Positions 45,484 through 53,924 of a DNA stretch of 64,000 nt are shown here, piece by piece. The notes beneath the pieces were generated by a model. It saw nothing but the letters and a program-made list of their open reading frames with translations. It did not search any database and was not told the DNA's origin. Each line of letters begins with the position of its first letter. Position 1 is the first letter of the stretch. This DNA is from Sphingomonas sp. G-3-2-10. GTDB lineage: Bacteria; Pseudomonadota; Alphaproteobacteria; Sphingomonadales; Sphingomonadaceae. The position numbers and the translations under genes are program-made. The stretch covers positions 992,001 to 1,056,000 of the forward strand of contig NZ_JABBFY010000001.1 in NCBI RefSeq assembly GCF_012927115.1, written 5' to 3'.

Positions 45484-47067
45484 TCAGCGCGGTCCCAGTG
45501 CGCCGATCAGCACCTTCATATTGTCGATATATGTGCCGGTGGAGATGCCGATCACCGGCTTGTCGGTGATAAAGGGCGAAGTGTCGGTGGCGTCACCGAC
45601 GCGGGTGCCGCCGAAATCGCCGGGTGCGGGAGTCTTCGATCCGTCGCCGGCATAGGGGTTGCTGGTCGCGCGCAATTCGGTCGGCCAGTAGCCGGCCTTG
45701 TTGAGCGATCCGATCAGCGCCGCGGGCGAACGCTTTCCGTCGGCGGTATTGAGGTCCGAAGTCTCGACCGAGTCGATCAGGAAATAGCGGGGCAGGGCAC
45801 CCGCATTGCCGGGACGGAGCGGCGAACCCTTGGCGACTTCGGCAGGCGGTGTCGCCTTGAGCTTCTCATATTCGGCTCGCAGCGCAGGCACGTTGATCGC
45901 GCGCCACGCGCTGTAATGGGTGATCGTGCCCGCCGGGTCATAGTCGGCATAATATTCGCCGTTCACGACGTTCGATCCACGGCGATGGACGTAGAGCGGG
46001 CGATTGGTGCCGATCTCGATAAAGGTCGGATAGGCGCGGCCGCCCTTCACCTGATCGGCGGGGAGCCTGACCGACTCCAGCCAGTCGAGCGCTTCGGGAA
46101 TGCGCGCGAGGAATTTCGCGTCGCCGGTCAGGCGATAGAAATCCATCAGCGAGCGGACATTGGCGGCGGTGGTATGGGTGACCAGCGCGTCGGGCTCATA
46201 GGTGCGGGCGCCGACCGGCTTCAGGTCGAGGGTATATTGCAGGCCCCATCCGGCCTGCGGCGCGGCCTGCTGGGTCACCAGATAGACGTTCATCGCGCGG
46301 ATGATCGCGTCATAGACCCGCTCGTCGCCGCCCAGCACCTGATAGCAATAGATCAGGAACTTGATGTTCTCGCCCGCGACATCGTCGTTGAAGGTGATCA
46401 GGCTGGTATAATCGGGCTTGCCGTGATGCGAGAAATCGTGACGCAGCGGCCAGCGCTGGGGCCAGCCGCCGATCGGATACTGGCTGTCGAGGACGAAGCT
46501 CAGCGCCTTTTTCAGCGCGGGCAGATATTTGGGATCGTGGCGCTCGACATAGACGCGCAGCAGGAACTGCATCGCTTCCGACGTCCCGGCATCGTCGAAC
46601 GTGGCGTTGCCCCAGTCATGCTGGAATTCCTCCAGCCGCCACGCGTTGCGGCCGATCGTGGCGTACCATTGCTTCGTCGAAGCCGCGCCGCCGAAATCGC
46701 CGAAATAGTGCCAGCCGCCATTATCCTGCTGGATCGCGATCAGCGCAGCGGCGGCCTTCTCCGCCGCTTCATAATAATAGTCGTCGCCCGTGGCGTGGTA
46801 TGCGTCGAGGAAGAGGTGACCCATTGTCGGAGTGCCCGGCGGCTGGACCCAGATCATCGTGGGATAGGCTTCCATCTCGCCCCAGCGGCGCGAGAAATCC
46901 TCGGTATAGGCCCACACATAGCCGCCATTGGTCGATGCCTTCTCGACCATGAACCGCGTCGCGCGCTTCATCGTGTCGAGGATCTTCGCGCGATCCTGCG
47001 CGGCGGCGGGGGCGGAGAGTGTCGCAAGGGCGAGTATCGCCAGCAGCCAGCGCAACAGCCTTGCCAT
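45484..47067 (-). CDS. secreted PL10-like pectate lyase family protein
   Basis: About 527-residue exported protein with signal peptide MARLLRWLLAILALATLSAPAAAQ. The body matches the alpha-barrel pectic acid lyase family: GGWPQRWPLRHDFSHHGKPDYTSLITFNDDVAGENI is the signature (GGWPQ...YTSLITFNDDV), with an earlier NGGWHYFGDFGG. It probably cleaves polygalacturonate-like uronic acid polymers outside the cytoplasm, although the family also includes non-pectin members. A LacI-like dyad TGACACCGGTAGCA lies 23 bp before the start. The gene ends 30 bp upstream of the oxoprolinase, same strand. Confidence 0.82.
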   Translation of the reverse strand: MARLLRWLLAILALATLSAPAAAQDRAKILDTMKRATRFMVEKASTNGGYVWAYTEDFSRRWGEMEAYPTMIWVQPPGTPTMGHLFLDAYHATGDDYYYEAAEKAAAALIAIQQDNGGWHYFGDFGGAASTKQWYATIGRNAWRLEEFQHDWGNATFDDAGTSEAMQFLLRVYVERHDPKYLPALKKALSFVLDSQYPIGGWPQRWPLRHDFSHHGKPDYTSLITFNDDVAGENIKFLIYCYQVLGGDERVYDAIIRAMNVYLVTQQAAPQAGWGLQYTLDLKPVGARTYEPDALVTHTTAANVRSLMDFYRLTGDAKFLARIPEALDWLESVRLPADQVKGGRAYPTFIEIGTNRPLYVHRRGSNVVNGEYYADYDPAGTITHYSAWRAINVPALRAEYEKLKATPPAEVAKGSPLRPGNAGALPRYFLIDSVETSDLNTADGKRSPAALIGSLNKAGYWPTELRATSNPYAGDGSKTPAPGDFGGTRVGDATDTSPFITDKPVIGISTGTYIDNMKVLIGALGPR

Positions 47068-47089
47068 TCAACCTCTCCCGATATCGTTA

Positions 47090-47103
47090 TGACACCGGTA
47101 GCA
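47090..47103. promoter_or_regulatory. LacI-type operator-like dyad before pectate lyase gene
   Basis: TGACACCGGTAGCA has a central ACCGGT and matching TG/CA ends, 5 of 7 positions symmetric, 23 bp upstream of the PL10-like start. LacI/GalR family operators in carbohydrate regulons look like this. Assignment is tentative. Confidence 0.35.
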
Positions 47104-47142
47104 AGGTTTGATGGCGTGTTTCAACCGCCATTGACTGGGCAA

Positions 47143-47170
47143 GGCTTGAAAAGTTGGATTTCGCCTGCTG
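47143..47170 (-). repeat. dispersed 28-nt repeat, copy 1
   Basis: On the minus strand this reads CAGCAG, then GCGAAATCCAAC, then TTTTCAAGCC. It matches 26 of 28 bases with the copy at 62448-62475 on the plus strand. A CAAAGAGC box lies 20 nt before it. It sits in the 225-bp gap between the sensor kinase and lyase genes. Confidence 0.6.
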
Positions 47171-47211
47171 TGCTCGATGCCGCAGCAACAGCTCTTTGAT
47201 ATCGTCGGCAT

Positions 47212-47237
47212 CCCCTTTTTGCCGGGAAGGGGTTTTT
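47212..47237. terminator. small hairpin with T run downstream of sensor kinase
   Basis: CCCCTT (47212-47217) pairs with AAGGGG (47227-47232), followed by TTTTT on the plus strand and preceded by AAAAA in the minus-strand sense. Only 6 bp; it may attenuate transcription. Near it is a perfect 9-bp tandem repeat GTGTCAACC (47248-47265). Confidence 0.4.
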
Positions 47238-47292
47238 CGCAATCTAGGTGTCAACCGTGTCAACCGGATCGACGATCCACCCGTTCCCGTTT

Positions 47293-48609
47293 TCAGGCGC
47301 GGGGCGGTTCCGCCGGCAGGATCACCGTGACCCGCAGGCCGCCGATCGGCGAGCGGCTGGCTTCGATCCGGCCATGATGCGCTTCGACGATGGCGCGCGC
47401 CGTAGCGAGGCCAAGACCTGATGCGGCGGCCGAATCCTCGGGATTGTCCGAACTGCGGTAGAAGGGCTCGAACAGGCGCTGGGCAAGCATCACGTCGACG
47501 CCCGGTGCGCTGTCGTCGATGATCAGCCGCCATGCATCACGCGAGCTTTCGAGGCCGAGGACGATCCGGCCGTTGCGCGGCGTGTAGCGCAGCGAATTGT
47601 CGATCAGCGCGCCGAACAACTGCTCGATCCGCGTGCCATCCCACTTCACCAGGATGGTGTATTGCGGGAGCGTGCTGGTCTCGAGCTTCACGCCCTGGCC
47701 CTCGGCCCGCTTGGCATTGCCCCAGATCGCATTGTGGATCAGGGCGCGGGGATCGACCTGGCTGAAGCTGACGGGCAGGCGGCCCAGATCGGCGAGCGCG
47801 ACCGCGCTGAGGTCCTCCGCCATCTGCGACAGGCGGCGCTGATCTTCCTCAAGTCCCGTGGCCAGTTCGGCGCTGATCGGGTGCTGCACTTCTGCAAGCG
47901 AATCGAGATGCTTTGCCAGGCTTTCGGTAGGGCGCTTCAGCTCGTCGGCAATCGAAACGAGCCAGGTGCGGCGCGCGGTTTCGAGGCGGCTGAACTGGCT
48001 GGCGATACGCTGCAAGTTGCGAGAGGTGGCGACGACCTCGGCCGGTCCACGCTCCTCGATCTCGACGTCGTGATCGCCATGCACGATCTCGCGGCTCAGC
48101 CGGTACAGCTCGAGCTGCGGCTTCGACCAGCGGCGAGCGAATTCATAGGCGGCGGCCAGAAGCAGTGCGAACAGGCCGGCGATGATCACGGCGATGCCGA
48201 GATACTGGGTGGCGAGGAAGCTGCGGTCGCCATCGGTGAGCGTCGGCGCGCGAACGATGCGAGCCAGCGCGACGGTCTGGCCGTTGAGCTTGACCGGACG
48301 CTCCGCGCGCGGCGGATTGGTGCTGGTCGGGCCCGCGATCGGCGTGCCGTCGGCATTCACCAGCTGAACGCGGCCGCCGAGACGGGGATCGCGCTGGTCG
48401 AGTTCCGGGATCAGGCGGCTGATCGGCTTTCCGGCGCCGAGCGCTTCGCTGGCGGTCGCGGCAAAACCCTCGAGGCGCTCCTGATCGCGCTGGGCCAATT
48501 CCATCTGCTGGCCATTGTGCATGTTCCACACCAGCAGACCGCCGGGAACGACGGCGACCAGCAGCGCCTGCGCTGCCAGGGGTATGAACATTCCGGGAAA
48601 AAGCCGCAC
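47293..48609 (-). CDS. BaeS-like sensor kinase lacking the phospho-acceptor His
   Basis: A 438-residue membrane sensor. TM1 is about residues 9-28, the periplasmic loop 29-135, TM2 about 136-156, then a HAMP-like linker and the DHp/ATPase core. The H-box that should read SHELRTP reads ADELKRP, with Asp222 (codon GAC at 47944-47946) where the phosphorylated His belongs. The N box (ALIDNSLRYTP), G1 (DDSAPGVD), F box (LFEPFYRS) and G2 (SGLGLATARAIVEAHHG) are all present and resemble BaeS. No response regulator adjoins it. So it either binds ATP as a pseudokinase, or works in a heterodimer. It follows a small membrane protein gene on the same strand. Confidence 0.88.
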   Translation of the reverse strand: MRLFPGMFIPLAAQALLVAVVPGGLLVWNMHNGQQMELAQRDQERLEGFAATASEALGAGKPISRLIPELDQRDPRLGGRVQLVNADGTPIAGPTSTNPPRAERPVKLNGQTVALARIVRAPTLTDGDRSFLATQYLGIAVIIAGLFALLLAAAYEFARRWSKPQLELYRLSREIVHGDHDVEIEERGPAEVVATSRNLQRIASQFSRLETARRTWLVSIADELKRPTESLAKHLDSLAEVQHPISAELATGLEEDQRRLSQMAEDLSAVALADLGRLPVSFSQVDPRALIHNAIWGNAKRAEGQGVKLETSTLPQYTILVKWDGTRIEQLFGALIDNSLRYTPRNGRIVLGLESSRDAWRLIIDDSAPGVDVMLAQRLFEPFYRSSDNPEDSAAASGLGLATARAIVEAHHGRIEASRSPIGGLRVTVILPAEPPRA

Positions 48610-48684
48610 TAGAATCTCCAGCCCGAGGAAGCGCTTCGTCGGTTAACGTGCCCGTCAACGCGACACAATCGGGTACGCCTCAGT

Positions 48685-48903
48685 TCACTCCGCCGCATTG
48701 ACGCTGTCCAGAATCTTGCCGCCCGCCATGAACACCGCGATCGGGCAGACGAAGAACAGCATCCACCCGCCCAGGCCGGGAAAGCGATCGAGATAGTGGA
48801 GGCCGCGCTCCACCGCGCCGGTGCCGAGACCGTAGATGACGAGGAAAGCCTCGAACTTGGTCTTGATGGTGAAGAGGCGTGCGATCCTGCGGAACATGCG
48901 CAT
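48685..48903 (-). CDS. small membrane protein
   Basis: A 72-residue protein. The N-terminal 17 residues are basic (MRMFRRIARLFTIKTK), followed by two hydrophobic stretches (FEAFLVIYGLGTGAVERGLHYL and GGWMLFFVCPIAVFMAGGKIL), so it is probably a two-helix inner-membrane protein. It resembles short hypothetical proteins I know from sphingomonads. It lies 60 bp after astB and 75 bp before the kinase gene, and could modulate the latter; that is only a suggestion from proximity. Confidence 0.7.
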   Translation of the reverse strand: MRMFRRIARLFTIKTKFEAFLVIYGLGTGAVERGLHYLDRFPGLGGWMLFFVCPIAVFMAGGKILDSVNAAE

Positions 48904-48963
48904 ATCTTACGCAAGGTGCGGGCCAAGTACGGTTTTCCGCGATTTCCGCCTTAACGACTATGG

Positions 48964-50220
48964 TTACCTGTCAATTAACTCGACAGTTCCGAGCATCTCC
49001 AGCAGTTTGATGCGCGCTTTTTCGACGCGGGCGATCAGCGCGGGATCGGATATTTCTTCCTGCGCGATCGCTTCTGGCCAATGCGCCTCGATCACCGCCG
49101 CAATCGCATCGAGCCTTGCATCGTCCACCAGGAATCGCGGGTCGATCGTCGCGGGATCGGCAGCAACCCGCAGCCGCAGGCAGGCGGGGCCGCCGCCATT
49201 GGCCATCGACTCCCGGACGTCGACGACTTCGAGACGTCGGATCGGGCCGTTCCCGGCGACATGCTCCTGCAGCCAGGTCCAAACGCTCGGCGTGTTACGC
49301 GCTTCGCTCGGCAGGATCAGCGCCATCTCGCCCGAGGGGAGCGTCACCAGCTGGGCGTTGAAGAGATAGGATTTGATCGCGTTCGCCAGGCTGACGCGGG
49401 ATGCCGGAACCTCGACGATCTCGACTTCGGGCAGGGCGGCGCGGAGATCGGCGTAGAAGCGATCCTTGTCGGCGAACGCCTTCTCGTGCGCGAAGAGGAC
49501 GGGGCCATTGGCGACCGCGACCACATCGTTGTGGAATGCTCCGGCCGCGATAGCCTCCTCGGATTGCTGGACCAACAAGGTTCGCGTCGGATCGAGCCGG
49601 TGACGGCGAACGATCGCGGCGCTGGCGTCGGGATGCTGGCGCGCGGGGAAGGGGCCGCCGGCGATGCCATAGACGAACACCTCCACGCCGGGCGCATCGT
49701 GCGTCGCGCACAGGCGCATGTGATTGGCCGCGCCTTCGTCGCCGAACGGCGCCGGGACGGGGCCGTGGACTGCAAAGGCCGGATTGGCGAAGGCCAGGCG
49801 GAGCTGCGCCAGCGTCTCGGGCCATTCGTGGCTGCGGTGCGGCATGGTCACCAGATTGGCGACGGTCAGGTGACAGCGGCCGTCATCTGCATCGGGCGCG
49901 GGGGAGACGGTGGCGGCATTGGCAGCCCACATCGACGACGCGGAAAGCGCCTGCGCGCGAGTGTGAGGCGCTGCGTCCTCATAGGTTGTCGCCAAGCTTT
50001 CCAGCCAGCTGCGATGCGGCCGGGCATGAGGCAACAAGATACCCTGCGTCAGCCCGAGCGCGATGTTCGCGCGCATCTTGGCGATGCCCTGCAGCGCGGC
50101 TGCGCGTGGACGCGAGATCTCGCCACGGTTCTTCGTGGCGGCGAGATTGCCGAAGCTCAGCCCGGCATAATTATGGCTGGGGCCGATGATGCCGTCGAAA
50201 TTGATCTCAACGATCGACAT
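48964..50220 (-). CDS. astB: N-succinylarginine dihydrolase
   Basis: Second step of the arginine succinyltransferase (AST) pathway: N2-succinylarginine to succinylornithine, releasing ammonia and CO2. About 418 residues from ATG 50220 (MSIVEINFDGIIGPSHNYAGLS), the family's usual opening. Candidate catalytic residues are Glu in FGDEGAANHMRLC, His in AFHNDVVAVANG and Cys in NGGGPACLRLRV. The start overlaps the end of astA by 14 bp, so the two are coupled. Cytoplasmic. Confidence 0.95.
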   Translation of the reverse strand: MSIVEINFDGIIGPSHNYAGLSFGNLAATKNRGEISRPRAAALQGIAKMRANIALGLTQGILLPHARPHRSWLESLATTYEDAAPHTRAQALSASSMWAANAATVSPAPDADDGRCHLTVANLVTMPHRSHEWPETLAQLRLAFANPAFAVHGPVPAPFGDEGAANHMRLCATHDAPGVEVFVYGIAGGPFPARQHPDASAAIVRRHRLDPTRTLLVQQSEEAIAAGAFHNDVVAVANGPVLFAHEKAFADKDRFYADLRAALPEVEIVEVPASRVSLANAIKSYLFNAQLVTLPSGEMALILPSEARNTPSVWTWLQEHVAGNGPIRRLEVVDVRESMANGGGPACLRLRVAADPATIDPRFLVDDARLDAIAAVIEAHWPEAIAQEEISDPALIARVEKARIKLLEMLGTVELIDR

Positions 50221-51217
50221 AGGTGACCTCGCAACCGACATCGACGCGAAGCGCCCCGGCGGCTTCGGGATCGAGGATCACCCGATCGTCGACCGCGCTG
50301 ACCAGAGCCTGTGTCGCCCGGAAATCGCCGAGGCGGCCGGTGGAGACAAGAGCGGGCTGCCCGCCCTTGTCGATCGCCACGACCTTGCCGGTCTTCGCTT
50401 CGCGGATCGTCTTCACATGGTCGGTGCGGGCAGTCATGGTGGGGCCGCCGTCGAAGATGTCGATGTAATTTTCGAAGGAGAACATCTCGCCTTCCAGCAT
50501 CCGCATCGCGGCGCGGCCGCTTGGGTGAGGCAGGCCGATCACCGCTCGCGCGGTCTCCGGGAGCATCGCGGTATAGACCGGATGCTTGGGCATCATATCG
50601 GCAATGAACTGGTTTCCGTGGATCGCGTTGAATTCGTCCGCTTCCTGGAAATTCATGCCGAAAAAGCGGCCCGCCACACCATCCCAGAAGGGAGAACCGC
50701 CGGCTTCGTCGATCACCCCGCGCAGCTCGGCGAGGATGCGATCGGCAAAGCGGTCGCGGTGGTTGCGGATGAACATGTAGCGGCTGCGCGCGAGCAGCAT
50801 TCCGAGACCCCCGGCGCGCTCGCCGGGATGCAGGAACAGCCCGCCGACTTCGCTGCACCCGCCCAGATCGTTGGTCAGGTTTAGCAGCTCAGACCGGAAC
50901 GTGCGGTTCAACTCCTGACTATACTTGGTGTCGATGCCGATGCGGTAGCTGTAGAAGGGCCAGTGCTGGCCGACGCGGGTGAATATCTGGCAAGTGCCGC
51001 GCACATCGCCGGTCGCGACATTCTCCAGCATCAGCACGAACAGTTCGTCCGCCACGCTGGTATCGTCGCGCGCAAACGACGCCGCGCTGCGCTCGAGCTT
51101 GGCGCGGAGCGACTTCTTGTCGGGCGGCAGGTTGGTGAAACCGCCACCGGTGAGTTTCGCCATCTCGTAGAGATGCTGCATGTCGCTTTCGCGCGCGGCG
51201 CGGATGATGAAGGTCAT
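50207..51217 (-). CDS. astA: arginine N-succinyltransferase
   Basis: First step of the AST pathway: succinyl-CoA plus arginine. It is 336 residues. The N-terminal GNAT-like fold is recognisable (IIRAARESDMQHLYEMAKLTGGGFTNLPPDKKSLRAKLERS) and the family stretches EVGGLFLHPGERAGGLGMLLARSRYMFI and MNFQEADEFNAIHGNQFIADMMPKHPVY are intact. The ATG directly abuts the stop of the M20 hydrolase gene upstream (TGAATG), and its end overlaps astB by 14 bp. So the operon order is M20 hydrolase, astA, astB. Confidence 0.95.
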   Translation of the reverse strand: MTFIIRAARESDMQHLYEMAKLTGGGFTNLPPDKKSLRAKLERSAASFARDDTSVADELFVLMLENVATGDVRGTCQIFTRVGQHWPFYSYRIGIDTKYSQELNRTFRSELLNLTNDLGGCSEVGGLFLHPGERAGGLGMLLARSRYMFIRNHRDRFADRILAELRGVIDEAGGSPFWDGVAGRFFGMNFQEADEFNAIHGNQFIADMMPKHPVYTAMLPETARAVIGLPHPSGRAAMRMLEGEMFSFENYIDIFDGGPTMTARTDHVKTIREAKTGKVVAIDKGGQPALVSTGRLGDFRATQALVSAVDDRVILDPEAAGALRVDVGCEVTYVDR

Positions 51218-52426
51218 TCAGAGGCCCCGTTCGGCAAGTCGCAGGATGGTGAGCGCGGAAAGCGCGGCGCGCTCCGGCAGGCTTTCGGGAATCAGATACT
51301 CGTCGGGCGAGTGGATCGCCCCGCCGCGTGCGCCCATCGTGTCGACCACCGGCACGCCGCAGGCTGCGATATTGTTGCCGTCGCACACGCCGCCGGAATC
51401 CTTCGTCGTGATGTGCAGGCCAAGGTCGCTGCCGACCTGCTTGACCAGTGCGAAGAGCTTCTCCGCGCCGGGGTCGATCGGCTTGGGCGGGCGATTGAAG
51501 CTGCCGTGGAGCTCGATGCGAACGTCATGCTTGACCGAGACGATCGCGATCGCCTGATCGAGCGCGATCTGCGCCTTTGTGATGGCGGCGGCATCCTTCG
51601 GGCGGAAATTGACACGGAGGATGGCGAGATCGGGGACGACATTGTTCGGCCCGCCGCCCTCGATTCGCGCGGGGTTGACCGCAAGGCCCGGTGCGCGTGC
51701 GTCGGCAAGGCGCAGCGCAAGGTCGGCGGCGGCGACGAGCGCATTGCGGCCCTCGTCGGGATTGCGGCCGGCATGGGCGCTCTTGCCGTGGACGACGAGC
51801 GAGAAATTGCCGGTACCGCCGCGCGCGCCGGCAAGCGTGCCGTCGGGTAGGGCGGAGGGTTCGTAGGTGAGCGCGGCGAGCTTGCCATGCGCGGCTCCCG
51901 CGATAAGCGCAGCGGAAGAGAAGGAGCCGGTTTCCTCGTCCGAATTGATCAGAACCTCATAGCCGATACCCGACGCGAGCGGGCTGGCCTCGACGGCCTC
52001 CAGCGCGGAGAGCATGAGCGCCAGCCCGCCCTTCATATCGGCGCAGCCCGGCGCGTTCCACGTTCCGTCCCCGCGCCACACGCCCGACTGGAACGGATGA
52101 TCCGCGCCATAGACCGTATCCATGTGCCCGGTCAGCAATAGCTGGACCGGCGCGTCGGGACGGACGGCCAGATGGAGATGGCGGCCATGTTCGAGCGACT
52201 GGACCTTGCCATCGGCGGTGACGCTTTCGACCGGCGCGGGATCGATCAGCGCCAGGTCGCCCGGCAGCACTGCGAAGCTTTCCGCCAGCATGTCCGCAAC
52301 TGTCGCGAGCCCCTCGAGATTGCGCGTACCGCTGTTCACCGCGACCCATGACTGGGTCCGCTCGAGAATCGCGGCATCGCCGATCCGTTCGATCGCGGCG
52401 GCTTCGATTGCAGAAATCGCACTCAT
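51218..52426 (-). CDS. M20 family metallohydrolase
   Basis: A 402-residue zinc-dependent amidohydrolase/peptidase of the M20 (CPG2-like) family. The metal ligands are visible: TGHMDTVYG, GCADMKGGLALML, EETGS (Glu general base), LTYEPSALP and GGAIHSPDEY; GGPNNVVPDLAILRVNFRP belongs to the dimerisation domain. It has no signal peptide. It immediately precedes astA, which suggests it removes an acyl group in arginine catabolism, perhaps standing in for AstE desuccinylase. astC, astD and astE are not in this window. Confidence 0.88.
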   Translation of the reverse strand: MSAISAIEAAAIERIGDAAILERTQSWVAVNSGTRNLEGLATVADMLAESFAVLPGDLALIDPAPVESVTADGKVQSLEHGRHLHLAVRPDAPVQLLLTGHMDTVYGADHPFQSGVWRGDGTWNAPGCADMKGGLALMLSALEAVEASPLASGIGYEVLINSDEETGSFSSAALIAGAAHGKLAALTYEPSALPDGTLAGARGGTGNFSLVVHGKSAHAGRNPDEGRNALVAAADLALRLADARAPGLAVNPARIEGGGPNNVVPDLAILRVNFRPKDAAAITKAQIALDQAIAIVSVKHDVRIELHGSFNRPPKPIDPGAEKLFALVKQVGSDLGLHITTKDSGGVCDGNNIAACGVPVVDTMGARGGAIHSPDEYLIPESLPERAALSALTILRLAERGL

Positions 52427-52450
52427 GAACAGGTGGTAGCGCGGCGGAAA

Positions 52451-53344
52451 TCAGAAATCCACGACGAGCGCCGCGCGGCTGGTGGTGTCGGTCGTGTCAC
52501 GGCCTGTGGGCGGCTTGCTTTCATATTGCAGCGTGTAGGAAAGCTGCGCCGAAAGCGGCCCGATCAGGCGGGCCAGCAGCGCCGATTTGCTGGTGATCGT
52601 GCTGTTCGCTTCCTGGAAATAGGCCGATGCATTCTGACGCAGCGTGATGCCCGGCGTGACCTTCCAGTCGAAATCGACCGACCCGCGCGCCGCAGGATAG
52701 CTTTCGATATTGCCGTTGACGAACGCCGTATGGCGGAACGCAGGCCCGACTTCGAGATCAAGGCGCAGCTTGGGCTTCTTGACCGCACTGTAGCCTGCAC
52801 CGGCCGACAGCGAAAAACGATCGGTGAAGCCAAGGAACCGGTCATTCTCGTACAGCGCAGAGCCGTAGATGTAGGCGCGCTCGTCGAACTTCCAGTTGGG
52901 CTCGTAGGAAGCGAGATAACGCTCGCGCGTCACGACGCCGAGGCTCTCCTGATAATCGCCCTGCACCTTGAGCTTGTGACGCCACTCGAGGCCCTCGCGG
53001 CGCAGCTCGACCACGGCACTGAGGCCGATATTGTTGGTGTTTCCCGTCGTCCGGTACCCGCCCAGCTCGGCGCGGCCCTTCATCAAATCGAACAGGCCGG
53101 CTTCGCGGATGCGCTTCTCGTTCTTGCGGCGGCGCTCAGCGCGCCAGTCCGAGGCCATCTTGTTGATCGTCTCGGCATGTTCCGGAGCCGCATTGCGCGC
53201 ATATTTGACGATCGTCGCGACTTCGCCCTCATTGCCCGACGCGAAGGCGGCGTCGAGCATCGCCCGGACCGGTGCCGGGATGGTTTCGGGATCGCCCGCC
53301 GTATTGGCAAGCAGCAGCGGAAGGGCGAGGAGCAATGCGCGCAT
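52451..53344 (-). CDS. DUF481 outer-membrane protein
   Basis: About 297-residue outer-membrane beta-barrel of the DUF481/YdiY family. Signal peptide MRALLLALPLLLANTAG from ATG 53344 (upstream in-frame start 53374 disfavoured). A helical, charged segment (ETINKMASDWRAERRRKNEKRIREAG) precedes the barrel, which consists of paired strands (GGYRTTGNTNNIGLSAVVELRREG, SYTLQYESKP) and ends in the terminal Phe (ALVVDF), the usual outer-membrane insertion signal. It lies 24 bp before the M20 hydrolase. Known relatives are called salt-induced; the role here is not clear. Confidence 0.85.
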   Translation of the reverse strand: MRALLLALPLLLANTAGDPETIPAPVRAMLDAAFASGNEGEVATIVKYARNAAPEHAETINKMASDWRAERRRKNEKRIREAGLFDLMKGRAELGGYRTTGNTNNIGLSAVVELRREGLEWRHKLKVQGDYQESLGVVTRERYLASYEPNWKFDERAYIYGSALYENDRFLGFTDRFSLSAGAGYSAVKKPKLRLDLEVGPAFRHTAFVNGNIESYPAARGSVDFDWKVTPGITLRQNASAYFQEANSTITSKSALLARLIGPLSAQLSYTLQYESKPPTGRDTTDTTSRAALVVDF

Positions 53345-53388
53345 GAACTGACCGGTATCGTTATCGAGTCGCAACGAAAAGACTTGCC

Positions 53389-53877
53389 TCAGCGCTCAGC
53401 GGCGAGTGGTTCCGCAAAGACGGTGAGAAGCTGAATATAGAGATCGCGTTTGAACGGCACGATCAATTCGGGAAGATCGGCGGGATCGGACCAGCGCCAT
53501 GCGCGAAATTCGGGATGGGCGGTCACGATATTCACGTCATGATCCTCCCCAAGGAAGCGGAACAGGAACCAGCGCTGCCGCTGACCGCGCCATTTGCCCT
53601 TCCAGACCTTGCCGACCAGATCGTCGGGCAGGTCGTACCAGAGTTCCTCCGGCGCTTCCGCGATCAGTTCGACCCGATGCGCCTCGACACCCGTCTCTTC
53701 CCACAATTCGCGGACGGCGGCTTCATAGGGATCTTCGCCATCGTCGATCCCGCCTTGCGGCATCTGCCACGCCTCAAGCGTCGAATCGAGGCGCTGGCCG
53801 ACGAAGATCTTGCCGTCGCGGTTCATCAACATGACACCGGCGCACGGGCGATAGGGAAGGTGGCTGTGATCGGTCAT
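53389..53877 (-). CDS. rppH: RNA pyrophosphohydrolase (Nudix)
   Basis: Removes pyrophosphate from the 5' end of mRNA to start decay. It is 162 residues. The Nudix box is complete ([22 protein letters not shown]), and RppH-type features are present: [20 protein letters not shown] at the N-terminus and QMPQGGID ahead of the box, with KGQ-like [13 protein letters not shown]. The ATG is at 53877. It is divergent from the HDAC-family gene with 47 bp between them, and 44 bp upstream of the DUF481 gene. Confidence 0.95.
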   Translation of the reverse strand: MTDHSHLPYRPCAGVMLMNRDGKIFVGQRLDSTLEAWQMPQGGIDDGEDPYEAAVRELWEETGVEAHRVELIAEAPEELWYDLPDDLVGKVWKGKWRGQRQRWFLFRFLGEDHDVNIVTAHPEFRAWRWSDPADLPELIVPFKRDLYIQLLTVFAEPLAAER

Positions 53878-53924
53878 GCCGCTCCTCTAGCCGCCAAGGG
53901 TTACGAAGCCTACCCAGTCCGGCG

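Noticed and set aside
47087..47533. A minus-strand frame of 148 codons covering the kinase 3' end and the dispersed repeat
   Set aside because: Most of it is a shifted frame of the kinase gene; the remaining 60 codons have no independent start with a ribosome site. The repeat is better viewed as non-coding.
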